This document shows positions 6,688 to 14,912 of a stretch of 48,624 nucleotides of DNA, piece after piece. Where the stretch lies: positions 35,103-83,726 of the forward strand of contig DLQW01000093.1 of assembly GCA_002474405.1 (NCBI GenBank), given 5' to 3'. Numbering within the stretch: position 1 is the stretch's first letter; each line of letters opens with the position of its first letter. This DNA is from Christensenella sp. UBA7597 (lineage in GTDB: Bacteria; Bacillota; Clostridia; Christensenellales; Borkfalkiaceae). The notes below the pieces were generated by a model. It was not told the origin of the DNA, did not search any database, and saw nothing but the letters and a program-made list of their open reading frames with translations. Position numbers and translations under genes: made by a program.

Positions 6688-8082
6688 ATGAAAAAAGACG
6701 TCGTCATCATCGGGGCAGGACCCGCGGGGATTTTCACCGCGCTGGAAATGTTGCGCAAAGGCAGTAAAAAAAGCATCCTTATCGTAGAAAAGGGCAAATC
6801 CGTGGAAAACAGAAGATGCCCGAAAAACGTAACGGGCAAGTGCATGAACTGCAAGCCGTTCTGCCATATCACCACGGGATTTTCGGGCGCGGGCGCGTTC
6901 TCGGACGGCAAGCTTTCGCTTTCGGCGGAAGTGGGCGGCGATCTGCCGCTTCTGATCGGCGAAGAACTGGCGCAGGAAACCATCAATTACGCCGATAAAA
7001 TTTACCTCGAATTCGGTGCGGACGAACACATAGAAGGCTTGAACGTATCGGAAGAAGTGAAAGAAATCAGAAAGCGTACGATTCAGGCGGGGTTGAAGCT
7101 GGTGGACTGCCCCATCCGTCATATGGGTACCGAAAAGGCGCAGAATATCTATCTTTCCATCGAACGCTACCTTCTGGAGCACGGCGTCGAAATTATGTTC
7201 GAATATCAGTGCAATACGCTGATTATGGGCGACGGCGTGTGCAAGGGCGTGGAAATCGAAAAGTGGAACGGCACAGATTCGCAGGAAGTGTTTGCCGACG
7301 ACGTGGTGGTTGCCACGGGCAGACGCGGCGCGGAATGGCTGGAAAAAATCTGCGAAATTTACGGCGTGGAGCATGTGCCTTCCACGGTGGATATCGGCGT
7401 GCGCGTGGAAGTAAGAAACGAAGTGATGGAAACGGTGAACAAGGTTCTGTACGAGTCCAAGCTGATCGGCTACCCGAAACCTTTCAAAAACAAGGTGCGT
7501 ACGTTCTGCCAGAACCCCGGCGGCTTCGTATCGCAGGAAAATTACGATAACAATCTTGCCGTGGTGAACGGACATTCGTATAAAGATTTAAAGACGGAGA
7601 ATACGAACGTTTCCATTCTGTGTTCGCATAATTTCTCGTATCCGTTCAACCAGCCCATCGCGTACGCGCAGAAAATCGGCGAGCTGACCAACATGCTGGG
7701 CGCGGGGCATATCCTTGTGCAGCGGTTCGGCGATATTCTGGACGGCAAGCGGACGTGGGACAAAGAGCTTTCGCGTTCGAACGTGCGCCCCACGCTGAAA
7801 GACGCGGTGGCGGGCGACATCACCGCCGCGATGCCGTATCGAACGATGATTAACATCATCAATTTCATGCAGTCGGTAGATTACGTGTTGCCGGGATTTG
7901 CTTCGGCGGAAACGCTGCTGTATTCGCCCGAACTGAAGTTTTACAGCAACCGCATCAAGATGGATACGAATTTCAATACGAACATCCGCGGACTGCACTG
8001 CCTCGGCGATTCCAGCGGCTGGACGAGAGGTCTGATGATGGCGTCGGTGATGGGCGTGCTGATGGGGCGCAAACTAGTTTAA
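6688..8082 (+). CDS. FAD-dependent oxidoreductase (COG2509-type)
   Basis: A 464-residue protein with an N-terminal dinucleotide-binding motif GAGPAG (residues 9-14) and a second FAD-contact block near the end (LHCLGDSSGWTRGLMMASVMG). The early cysteine-rich segment RRCPKNVTGKCMNCKPFCHI followed by TGFSGAGAFSDGKLSLS is typical of the uncharacterised flavoproteins often annotated as FAD-dependent protein or NAD(P)/FAD-dependent oxidoreductase. Substrate unknown. CGGAGG at 6672-6677 gives a good ribosome-binding site, and transcription starts from the consensus promoter at 6520. A 143-bp gap with a hairpin separates it from the convergent epimerase gene. Confidence 0.9.
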   Translation: MKKDVVIIGAGPAGIFTALEMLRKGSKKSILIVEKGKSVENRRCPKNVTGKCMNCKPFCHITTGFSGAGAFSDGKLSLSAEVGGDLPLLIGEELAQETINYADKIYLEFGADEHIEGLNVSEEVKEIRKRTIQAGLKLVDCPIRHMGTEKAQNIYLSIERYLLEHGVEIMFEYQCNTLIMGDGVCKGVEIEKWNGTDSQEVFADDVVVATGRRGAEWLEKICEIYGVEHVPSTVDIGVRVEVRNEVMETVNKVLYESKLIGYPKPFKNKVRTFCQNPGGFVSQENYDNNLAVVNGHSYKDLKTENTNVSILCSHNFSYPFNQPIAYAQKIGELTNMLGAGHILVQRFGDILDGKRTWDKELSRSNVRPTLKDAVAGDITAAMPYRTMINIINFMQSVDYVLPGFASAETLLYSPELKFYSNRIKMDTNFNTNIRGLHCLGDSSGWTRGLMMASVMGVLMGRKLV

Positions 8083-8145
8083 AAAATACTCCGCTTTTGT
8101 AGCGGGGGAAGCCTTGACGAAGGCAAACAATTTTATCGCGAATAA

Positions 8146-8180
8146 AACTCCCTTGCGACGAAATGCGTTGCAAGGGAGTT
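8146..8180. terminator. Terminator between convergent genes
   Basis: A perfect 11-bp stem, AACTCCCTTGC (8146-8156) and GCAAGGGAGTT (8170-8180). On the minus strand the stem runs into TTTTATT, so it best serves the epimerase gene. The plus-strand tail is weaker. Confidence 0.75.
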
Positions 8181-8225
8181 CATCATTTCATTAGATATAA
8201 TTTTGCGAAGAAGCTCGGTTTTCGG

Positions 8226-9107
8226 TTACTCGTGCAGTTCCAGCGTCCACGCCGTTTCGTACGCGGACTGTGCGGCGAGATGCAGCGCGTCGTCTTTCGT
8301 TGTTAATTCGTAGCGCTTTCCTTCCGTGGCGGGCAGCGACGTCCACGGTTCGAGGCATACGAACGGCGCTGGTTTATCGGGCGTATGCCATACGCCGAGA
8401 TAGCGGAAATCGGGATAGCGCAGCGTTAAATAGCGCTTCGAACGCTTGCGTTTCAACGAGACGGCGCGGCAGGTATTTGCAAAAATCAAGGCGTCGTCTT
8501 TGAAGAGATCGTGCGTAAGGGGGATGCGGTTGTTCGCGTGCAGAGCGAAGGGAACGATTTCTCCGGAAACCAGTTTCGACGGCGCCACCAGACACTGTTT
8601 GACTGCCGTTTTTTCGGGAAATTCGAGGAAGTAATCTTCGAAATCGCCGGAGGGATGGAAGGGCACGTTGAAGCCGGGGTGCCCGCCGAGGCAGAAGGCG
8701 ATTTCTTTCTGTTCAAGATTTTGTACGCGGTAGGTAACTTTTAAATTCGCCCCGAAAATTTCGTAAATCACGTAAAAGATAAATTTGCACGGATAGATTT
8801 TCAGCGTCGCTTCGGTGTACATCAGTGCAAACGAAAGCTTTGTTGCCGTGCGGTCGGCTAAAACGAATTCGTTGTCGCGCGCGATGCCGTGCAGGCGCGT
8901 TTCGTAAGTTTTTCCCTCGTAATCGTACTTGTTTTTGTACGCCCTGCCGACGATGGGGAACAGATTGTATGCTCTGCCGTTCCAGAATTCCTCGTCGCCC
9001 TGCCAGAGATATTCCGTGTCCGTCTTTTTCGAACGGATGGTTTTTAACTGCGCGCCTTTCGTTTCGACGCCCACTTTCAGTTCGGCGTTTTCGATTTCGT
9101 AATACAT
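8226..9107 (-). CDS. Aldose 1-epimerase family protein (LacX-like)
   Basis: A 293-residue galactose mutarotase-like protein. I chose the ATG at 9107 (MYYEIENAELKVGVET) because GGAGG lies 6 nt upstream; the frame extends to 9215 without support. Typical features: GAQLKTIRSKKTDTEYLWQGD, WNGRAYNLFPIVG, TRLHGIARDNEF with the catalytic-type histidine, CLGGHPGFNVPF with the second histidine, and the C-terminal CLEPWTSLPA with the glutamate. The enzyme interconverts alpha and beta anomers of a hexose or sugar phosphate. It is monocistronic, with its own minus-strand promoter at 9178-9206. Confidence 0.9.
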   Translation of the reverse strand: MYYEIENAELKVGVETKGAQLKTIRSKKTDTEYLWQGDEEFWNGRAYNLFPIVGRAYKNKYDYEGKTYETRLHGIARDNEFVLADRTATKLSFALMYTEATLKIYPCKFIFYVIYEIFGANLKVTYRVQNLEQKEIAFCLGGHPGFNVPFHPSGDFEDYFLEFPEKTAVKQCLVAPSKLVSGEIVPFALHANNRIPLTHDLFKDDALIFANTCRAVSLKRKRSKRYLTLRYPDFRYLGVWHTPDKPAPFVCLEPWTSLPATEGKRYELTTKDDALHLAAQSAYETAWTLELHE

Positions 9108-9154
9108 AAGTGCCTCCGTTTTTCTGAGTATTTTGCGTAAAAAATATCGTGAGA

Positions 9155-9206
9155 CGGTTGTATTCAACCGCATGAATATTGTATCATACTTTTTATCCGT
9201 TGTAAA
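9155..9206 (-). promoter_or_regulatory. Minus-strand promoter and operator-like palindrome of the epimerase gene
   Basis: On the minus strand TTTACA (9206-9201), a 17-bp spacer and TACAAT (9183-9178). Just downstream, over the expected start of transcription, is the palindrome CGGTTG TATT CAACCG (9155-9170), a plausible repressor site. Confidence 0.7.
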
Positions 9207-9376
9207 GAAAAGCAAGGCGAAACGCCGTATTTTTTTGATTTTTCCTTTGCGTTAAGTATTTTTTACACGAATCGAATACATTTTTTTAACATAATTCACA
9301 AAAAATGATAAAAAATAAAAAACGAAAAAAGAATTTTGAAATTTTTTGATTGTATTCCTGTCGCATACGCCGATTA

Positions 9377-9385
9377 TGTTATAAT
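9377..9385 (+). promoter_or_regulatory. Extended -10 promoter element of the Na/Pi cotransporter gene
   Basis: TGTTATAAT, an extended -10 box (TGn plus TATAAT); no good -35 at the normal distance, as is common for extended -10 promoters. About 140 nt of leader precede the ATG at 9524. The AT-rich remainder of the 9108-9523 gap shows no gene. Confidence 0.6.
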
Positions 9386-9523
9386 TAGAATGCGGGAACG
9401 GGCGCCCGGCGGCTTTGACGGGGCGCGGCGCGTGTTTCCGCGGAATACGGGATAATAAGAAAAAGTCTGATACTGGCGGCAATCGGGAAGCGCCCGGTTG
9501 CAAAGGAAAAAACGGAAAAACAT

Positions 9524-11182
9524 ATGGATTACGTCTATTCGATTATCACCATACTGGCGGGCTGCGGCGTATTTCTGCTCGGCTTCAAGCTACTTTCCGA
9601 CAATATGGAAAAGCTGGCGGGCAACGGGCTGAAAAAGCTGTTCAATAAAACGTCCGATAAAAAACTGGTGGGCGTGGGACTGGGCGCAGCCGCAACGGCG
9701 GTAGTGCAGAGTTCCGCCATCACTACGGTGATGGTGATCGGCTTCGTGAACACGGGCATCATGTCGCTGAAGCAGGCAACCACCATCATTATGGGCGCGA
9801 ACATCGGCACAACCATTACGGCGCAGATTGTAGCGCTGCAGGCGTTTAAACTCAACATTTTCTTTATGGCGCTTGCGTTTGTGGGCATGGCGATGAACAT
9901 GTTTTCGAAGAAAGACAAAGTCCGCCTTGCCGGCGTGGCGCTTGCGGGGCTGGGATTGGTGTTCGTTGGGCTGAACGTAATGAGCGGCGCCATGGAAGGC
10001 GAACAGATGCACGCCGCTTTGAAAAGCCTGCTTTCCAGAGTGAACAATCCGTTTTTATTGCTGTTTATCGGCGTGGCGTTCACCGCGCTGATTCAATCTT
10101 CCAGCGCCGTTACCACCATCGTCATCACGATGGCGACGCAGGGACTGATTGTGGGCAGCGGCGGCAACGCGGTGTTGTATGTGATACTCGGCAGCAACAT
10201 CGGCAGCTGCGTTACGGCGCTTATCTCTTCGATAGGCACCACCATCAACGCCCGCCGCGCAAGTATCATTCACCTGCTGTTCAACGTCATCGGCACCGTG
10301 ATTTTCATGGTGCTGCTGCTGATTTTCCCGCAGTTTCAGGAAAAGACGTTCGAACGCTGGTTTTCTTCTCCGGAAACGCAGATCGCCATGTTCCACACCT
10401 TCTTCAACGTGGTATGCACGTTGATGTTCCTGCCGTTTACGAACGTGCTTGTGAAACTTGCTATGCTGATCGTGCCCGAAACGAAAACGGAAGAAAAAGC
10501 CGAGGAAACGGAAAGCGGCGCGAAGTTTGTGTATATGGATAAACGATTTCTGAATTCTCCCGCGCTTGCCATTTCGCAGCTGAAGAAAGAAACGTTCCGT
10601 ATGGCGGATATGGCGATGGCGTCTCTCGCAACGGCGTTCAACGGGTTTATCCGTCGGGACGTATCTACCGTGGAAAAGGTGGCGGCAAACAACGAACAGA
10701 TTGCCGATTTAAGCAAATCTATCAGCGATTATCTGGTGAAAGTTTCCGCCGCGGGACCTTCGCTCGACGACGAAAAGAAAATCAGCGCCCTGCACAACAA
10801 CGTGGGGGATATTGTGAGAATTTCGGAGCTTGCCGATAATTTAACGAAATATACGCGCAAGACCATCAACGAAAACCTTACGTTTTCGCCCGTGGTGGGT
10901 ACGAAGCTTTCCGAGATGTATGCTCTGTTACAGGAACAGTATTCACTTGTAAAACGCATCGTGCTGATGAAAGAATATAACATTATGCACGAATCGGACG
11001 AAACGGAGGACCGCGTGGACAATATGCGCCGCAGTCTGATTGCCGACCATATCGACAGAATGCAGCGCGGCGAGTGCAATGCCGAAAACAACCCCGTGTT
11101 CATCAATCTGGTTTCTAACCTCGAACGTGTGGGCGACCACCTCAATTACGTGGCGCACAGCGTAGACGGATTTGTTTCGTAA
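9524..11182 (+). CDS. Na/Pi cotransporter family protein with PhoU-like tail
   Basis: A 552-residue membrane transporter of the NptA/YjbB family (SLC34-like), importing or exporting phosphate with sodium. The two inverted repeats carry the signature QSS motifs: AVVQSSAITTVMV (near 62-64) and ALIQSSSAVTTIV (near residue 190), with GANIGTTITA and GSNIGSCVTA after each. About nine hydrophobic segments fill the first 320 residues. The C-terminal 200 residues form a helical PhoU-like domain (MADMAMASLATAFNGFI, NLERVGDHLNYVAH). Monocistronic, with a strong terminator at 11206. The PhoU-like part suggests control by phosphate status. Confidence 0.93.
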   Translation: MDYVYSIITILAGCGVFLLGFKLLSDNMEKLAGNGLKKLFNKTSDKKLVGVGLGAAATAVVQSSAITTVMVIGFVNTGIMSLKQATTIIMGANIGTTITAQIVALQAFKLNIFFMALAFVGMAMNMFSKKDKVRLAGVALAGLGLVFVGLNVMSGAMEGEQMHAALKSLLSRVNNPFLLLFIGVAFTALIQSSSAVTTIVITMATQGLIVGSGGNAVLYVILGSNIGSCVTALISSIGTTINARRASIIHLLFNVIGTVIFMVLLLIFPQFQEKTFERWFSSPETQIAMFHTFFNVVCTLMFLPFTNVLVKLAMLIVPETKTEEKAEETESGAKFVYMDKRFLNSPALAISQLKKETFRMADMAMASLATAFNGFIRRDVSTVEKVAANNEQIADLSKSISDYLVKVSAAGPSLDDEKKISALHNNVGDIVRISELADNLTKYTRKTINENLTFSPVVGTKLSEMYALLQEQYSLVKRIVLMKEYNIMHESDETEDRVDNMRRSLIADHIDRMQRGECNAENNPVFINLVSNLERVGDHLNYVAHSVDGFVS

Positions 11183-11205
11183 CTTTATCGATACGATATT
11201 AAGTT

Positions 11206-11235
11206 TCCCGCGGGGGATTGCTCCGCGGGATTTTT
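11206..11235 (+). terminator. Rho-independent terminator of the Na/Pi cotransporter gene
   Basis: TCCCGCGG and CCGCGGGA form a perfect 8-bp stem around GGGATTGCT, followed directly by TTTTT. Confidence 0.9.
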
Positions 11236-11342
11236 AACGCAAAGTTTGTGGCGCGGGTGTATTCCTTGTTCCGCAGTGTTGAGGCGCGCCGAAAAATAAA
11301 AACCGCGTGAGAAATTTTAAATTTTGCGGATGACGGAAAATG

Positions 11343-11371
11343 TTGACAAACGCGTTGGTTTGTGCTACAAT
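11343..11371 (+). promoter_or_regulatory. Consensus promoter of the SGNH hydrolase gene
   Basis: TTGACA (11343-11348), 17 bp, TACAAT (11366-11371), with TGC directly before the -10 (extended -10). It lies 28 bp upstream of the ATG at 11400. Confidence 0.85.
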
Positions 11372-11399
11372 GGTAAAAAATTTGCAGGGAAGTGAAAAG

Positions 11400-12118
11400 A
11401 TGATCGGGCGTACGGACAGATTATGTTTTTTGGGCGACAGCATTACCGAGGGCGTTGCCACCGATAAAAGATACATAGATTATATCGCGGAAGAAACGGG
11501 GGCGCAGACGCACGGATTCGGCGTGAACGGAGCGACTTCCTGCGGGCTGTTTGCGCAGCTTGAAAAAATGCGCAAAGAAGTCGGCGACGGTTTCGACGTT
11601 CTGTTTGTGTGCATCGGCACCAACGATTTCAACGAAGGCGTGCCTTTGGGGGAATTCTTCACGGAGCATGCGGAAAACGTGGTGTGCGAATACGATGCGA
11701 AAAATCAGCCTGTACATTATGCCGTGCGCAAAAAGAGGGAGTTCGTATTCGGCGCGGAGACGTTTAAAGGGCGCCTGAATCGCTTTTTTGCGCAGATTAA
11801 AAACGATTATCCCGATAAGCGGATTATATTGCTTACGCCGCTGCATCGCGCGTATGCCTTTTTCGGCGGAGATAACGTTCAGCCGGACGAACTGTATGCA
11901 AACCGCATCGGCGTATATTTCGAAGAATACGTTGAGGCGATTCGGAAAGCGGCGGATATATGGGCGGTGGAACTGATTGATTTGTATCGGGAAAGCGGAT
12001 TGCTTCCGATAAACGAAAAGCACGCGGAATTATACTTCAATAACAAAGCGGCGATTCTCTGCACCCCGCCGCGGCGGGGCATCGGCGGATTGCGCAGGCG
12101 ATTTTAAGAAGAATTTAA
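11400..12118 (+). CDS. SGNH/GDSL hydrolase, frameshifted near the 3' end
   Basis: Starts at 11400 (AGGGAAG site 8 nt before). The first block has the nucleophile in FLGDSITEG (Ser14), followed by GVNGATSCG and CIGTNDF, as in SGNH esterases/lipases that cleave acyl or acetyl esters of glycans and lipids. The original frame runs to a stop at 12107 with an unfamiliar ending. One base earlier in phase, from about 12047, the sequence encodes SGDSLHPAAAGHRRIAQAIL, which contains the catalytic DxxH block, and stops at 12118. Adding one A to the AAA run at 12045-12047 restores the full protein. So this is either a genuine frameshift that removes the catalytic Asp/His or a homopolymer error. Confidence 0.85.
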
Positions 12119-12182
12119 GGCTTGCTTTTTGAAAAAATACCGCAAGGCAATACCGCACGGCGGAAAATTCAAGAAAGAATCG

Positions 12183-12220
12183 GATCTTCTTTCCGTAAAT
12201 CCGGAAAGGGGATTTTTTTT
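12183..12220 (+). terminator. Rho-independent terminator after the SGNH hydrolase
   Basis: A stem of about 13 bp including CTTTCCG/CGGAAAG, with three G-T pairs, followed by eight T residues. Confidence 0.85.
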
Positions 12221-12335
12221 GTTTTTTTCCGGTTTTATTTGTTTTTTTACACAGGACGGAAAACACGGGCGGCGGAAAGAATTTTTGAATTTTTTTAAAA
12301 TTTTCAAAAGTATAGACTTTTTAGCGCTCAAAATC

Positions 12336-12344
12336 TGCTATAAT
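12336..12344 (+). promoter_or_regulatory. Extended -10 promoter element for the 68-residue protein gene
   Basis: TGCTATAAT at 12336-12344. The -35 region is poor. A leader of roughly 280 nt follows, containing the inverted repeat CTTGTTTT/AAAACAAG (12383-12390, 12401-12408) and a short ORF. Confidence 0.6.
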
Positions 12345-12483
12345 AGAAAGGAAAATATAAAGAAGAATATAAACGAAAGTATCTTGTTTTGACAAATCAT
12401 AAAACAAGAAAAGCGTTTAAAGGAGATAAGCGTCCGACGCAAAAAAGAAAAAAGGGGAAGCGGCGGATGCAAAGGGAGAAACA

Positions 12484-12519
12484 ATGATTACGCATAAGAA
12501 TAGAGATTACGAATATTAG
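12484..12519 (+). CDS. Possible 11-residue leader peptide (MITHKNRDYEY)
   Basis: A tiny reading frame with a good Shine-Dalgarno (GGGAG, 6 nt before the ATG) inside the long leader of the 68-residue protein gene. The peptide has no run of one amino acid that would point to attenuation. It may be a leader peptide or chance. Confidence 0.3.
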   Translation: MITHKNRDYEY

Positions 12520-12628
12520 ACGGAACGGAAATTCGGGAAGATACGATTTAAATAATCGGAAAAGTCAATTATCGGCGCGCGATTGTAAGGACGGTGCGCG
12601 CGGGGGATGACAGGATAGAAATACGACA

Positions 12629-12835
12629 ATGGACGAGGACGACGCTTTACAGAAGATAACCAACAGACTGATTGCTTATATAGAAGAATTGTTTGAGTTT
12701 AAGGACGAACTGGAAACGCAGTTTCAATACGGAGAACGGGTTGCGTATACCGAATGTCTGGAGTGGATACAGAAATTCGGAAAGGCAAAGAAACTCGGTT
12801 TGGATTTCGATATCGAAAAACGGTTTCCGCTATAA
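12629..12835 (+). CDS. Conserved-looking 68-residue protein of unknown function
   Basis: A soluble acidic protein, predicted all-helical. Composition and pattern (YGERVAYTECLEWIQKFGKAKKLGLDFDIEKRFPL ending) look like a genuine small Firmicute protein family rather than chance. The long untranslated leader (about 280 nt) and the extended -10 promoter upstream support a dedicated transcript. There is only a weak ribosome-binding site (AGGATAG, 14 nt upstream). I do not recognise a function. Confidence 0.65.
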   Translation: MDEDDALQKITNRLIAYIEELFEFKDELETQFQYGERVAYTECLEWIQKFGKAKKLGLDFDIEKRFPL

Positions 12836-13393
12836 CATTTCGGATACAACGGGAAAACTTTGTGCCGGGCGGTACGGCAGGATTTTTCGCGCGGCGTTAT
12901 TTGCCTGATAACACCGCAAGGTTTAACGCACGGTTCGGCGGGCGGACGGGAAAAATGTCCGCTTGCTGTTTTTGTGCGTGCGAAAATGCCGGAAACCGTC
13001 TGCTTTTCAGCTTGTTTTTCTGCCCGGAACGCTTGACGTGAAAGAATAAAGAGCGACGGGGAGATTTTGTCGTAACGCAGAAAGAACGCCGATTCGGCGT
13101 TCTTCGTTTATAAAATATAGAGAAAAATTATTATAAATATGCAATAGAAATAAACATGTTTAAAGCGTTGAAACGAGAAAAATAACCGCCGCTCCCGCAC
13201 AAAAATGTTCGATTTTATTAGAACTTTTATTAGAACAGAGCGTTTTTTTGCGTTTTTGAGGCGTTCCGAAACAGAGAAAACGAATTTTTTGTTTTTTAGT
13301 GAACTACACGGATAAACTCGGAATAGGCTCAAAAACGAGCAAAAATCGGCTTAAAATACAAAAAAACAGCCCGAACCTGACGTTCGGACTGCT
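12836..13393. other. Gene-poor stretch between the 68-residue gene and the element
   Basis: No convincing gene. It holds two hairpins: GCGGAC/GTCCGC at 12942-12962 and AAGAACGCCG/CGGCGTTCTT at 13082-13104, either of which could end the upstream transcript. From 13105 it is AT-rich. If the element is excised in silico, the 13105-13393 segment becomes the downstream flank of tRNA-Arg. A 74-codon minus-strand frame at 13108-13332 has no start signal and no family look. Confidence 0.6.
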
Positions 13394-14858
13394 TTGGTGC
13401 ACCTTGGCTTTTCAAATCCGAATTATTTTTGCCGTCCGAGAGTTCGGATAGCATAACCGTTCTCGTTCCGTCTTTATAGTTGAACGTGAATATAATTTTA
13501 TCGTCGTAAACGTAAATAGCGTTTATAAAACCTTCTATCAGGCGTTGCTTTCCTTCTTTCGTCGAAATGTCGAGTTTGCCGAACTTTTCTATGCCGAAAC
13601 GAATTTGGTCTTTCGTTAAGAACGGCTTTTTGATTTTCTCCTGCAAAATCGTTATTTCAAGTTCTTTCTTTTCCTTTTCGAGCGCGGCGAATCTCTCTTT
13701 CGTCGTATCGAAAATAATTCCTTGTTCTATGGCTTGCATTATGTTCGCAAGCCGTTTTTCTACGTCTGCAAGTTGCGCTTTCAGTTTCGGTATTCTCGGA
13801 TTTTCTTCTCCTTGCAACGCATAAATTCTATCGGTAAGATAATCCTTGATTTCATCGTTTTTCAGGATATCGAGCGCGTTTTTTACCGCCAAATCTTCAA
13901 TCCATTCTTTACGAACAGGCTTTTTATCGCAAATATGTACCTTTTTCGTGTTGGCGCATTTATAATAGCGATACACTCTCGAAGTTCCCGTCCCGCTTTC
14001 GCCGACCATATGCGCGCCGCATTTGCCGCAAAAAAGTTTCAACGTTAAAAGATATTCATCCTCGGCTTTTTTACGAGCCGGAGAACGTTTATTCTTTGCG
14101 AGAATCTCCTGCACCCGATTGAATAATTCTTCCGAGATAATAGCGGGGATTCCGTTCGGCACTACGGTTTTCTGAAATTTGTATTCGCCTATGTATCTGC
14201 GATTAGAAAGCATTCTCTGCACAATATTTATCGTCATTTTGCCGTTACGATACGTTCTGATATTATGTTCGTTGAGATAATCGACGATTTCTTTGATTTT
14301 GTAACCGTCGGAATACATCTCGAAAATTTGTTCTACGATAGGGGAAGTAAGTTCGTCTTTTTCGTAGCAATGCTCGGCATTGACTTTGTATCCGAAAGTA
14401 ACTTGTCCGCCGTTACACAAACCTTTCAATACGTTTTCGGTCATACCGCGGGAGACTTTTTCGGCAAGTTCGGCGGAGTAATATTCAGCCATTCCTTCAA
14501 GGACAGACTCAAGAAGGATACCCTCGGAGCCTTCGCCGATAGATTCTTTGGCGGATATAACTTTTACGCCGTTCTTTTTCAGAAGGCTTTTATAATGAGC
14601 GGAGTCGTAACGATTACGGGCAAACCTGTCGAGCTTCCAAACGATAATACAATCGAAAGCGTGCTTGTAACTGTCTTTGATCATTCGTTGGAATTCGGGA
14701 CGGTTATCCGTTTTGGCAGTCAACGCGCGATCAATATAGTTGCCGATAACGTCGATTTCGGCGCGTTCGGCAAATTCCATACATTCCCGAAGTTGCCCTT
14801 CGATACTTGCCTCTGTTTGATTGTCCGAACTATATCTCGCGTATATAACTGCTTTCAT
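13329..14858 (-). CDS. Large serine recombinase (site-specific integrase of the element)
   Basis: A 509-residue large serine recombinase. The resolvase-type catalytic domain opens with AVIYARYSSDNQTEASIEGQ (catalytic serine in YSS), then LDRFARNRYDSAHYKSLL and EGMAEYYSAELAEKVSRGM. The recombinase domain follows (FGYKV, LNEHNIRTYRNGKMTINIVQRMLSNRRYIGEY). A zinc ribbon FCGKCGAHM with a C-x-C partner near CANTKKVHICDKK and a coiled coil (PKLKAQLADVEKRLANIMQAIEQ) complete it. It excises and integrates the element at the GGTGCACC core. The last 25 or so codons are read across the left attachment site into chromosomal DNA, so the C-terminus differs between the integrated and circular forms. Confidence 0.95.
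   Translation of the reverse strand: MKAVIYARYSSDNQTEASIEGQLRECMEFAERAEIDVIGNYIDRALTAKTDNRPEFQRMIKDSYKHAFDCIIVWKLDRFARNRYDSAHYKSLLKKNGVKVISAKESIGEGSEGILLESVLEGMAEYYSAELAEKVSRGMTENVLKGLCNGGQVTFGYKVNAEHCYEKDELTSPIVEQIFEMYSDGYKIKEIVDYLNEHNIRTYRNGKMTINIVQRMLSNRRYIGEYKFQKTVVPNGIPAIISEELFNRVQEILAKNKRSPARKKAEDEYLLTLKLFCGKCGAHMVGESGTGTSRVYRYYKCANTKKVHICDKKPVRKEWIEDLAVKNALDILKNDEIKDYLTDRIYALQGEENPRIPKLKAQLADVEKRLANIMQAIEQGIIFDTTKERFAALEKEKKELEITILQEKIKKPFLTKDQIRFGIEKFGKLDISTKEGKQRLIEGFINAIYVYDDKIIFTFNYKDGTRTVMLSELSDGKNNSDLKSQGAPKQSERQVRAVFLYFKPIFARF
13360..13392 (-). terminator. Displaced terminator of tRNA-Arg
   Basis: On the minus strand CAGTCCGAAC, a GTCAG-type loop, then GTTCGGGCTG and TTTTTTT. 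It directly abuts the left copy of the tRNA 3' end. In the element-free chromosome it would follow the tRNA CCA end. It is now 22 kb away and overlaps the recombinase 3' end. Confidence 0.8.
13394..13405. repeat. Left attachment core, direct repeat TTGGTGCACCTT
   Basis: Identical to 35400-35411, where it forms the 3' end (acceptor strand plus CCA) of tRNA-Arg read on the minus strand. The centre GGTGCACC is palindromic. On the element side AATCCGAATT follows at 13415-13424, matching in inverted orientation the AATTCGGATT at 35382-35391 on the other end. Confidence 0.9.
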
Positions 14859-14912
14859 TATAGGCTATCTCCTTTTATCTTTTATTTTTTATCTTTTGTA
14901 TTCTATTAAAAT

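Noticed and set aside
6157..7575. 472-codon minus-strand frame
   Set aside because: Shadow of the FAD-dependent oxidoreductase, rich in His/Phe/Arg as such shadows are.
13108..13332. 74-codon minus-strand frame beyond the recombinase
   Set aside because: AT-rich, no ribosome-binding site, no family look; it lies in the chromosomal flank of the attachment site.
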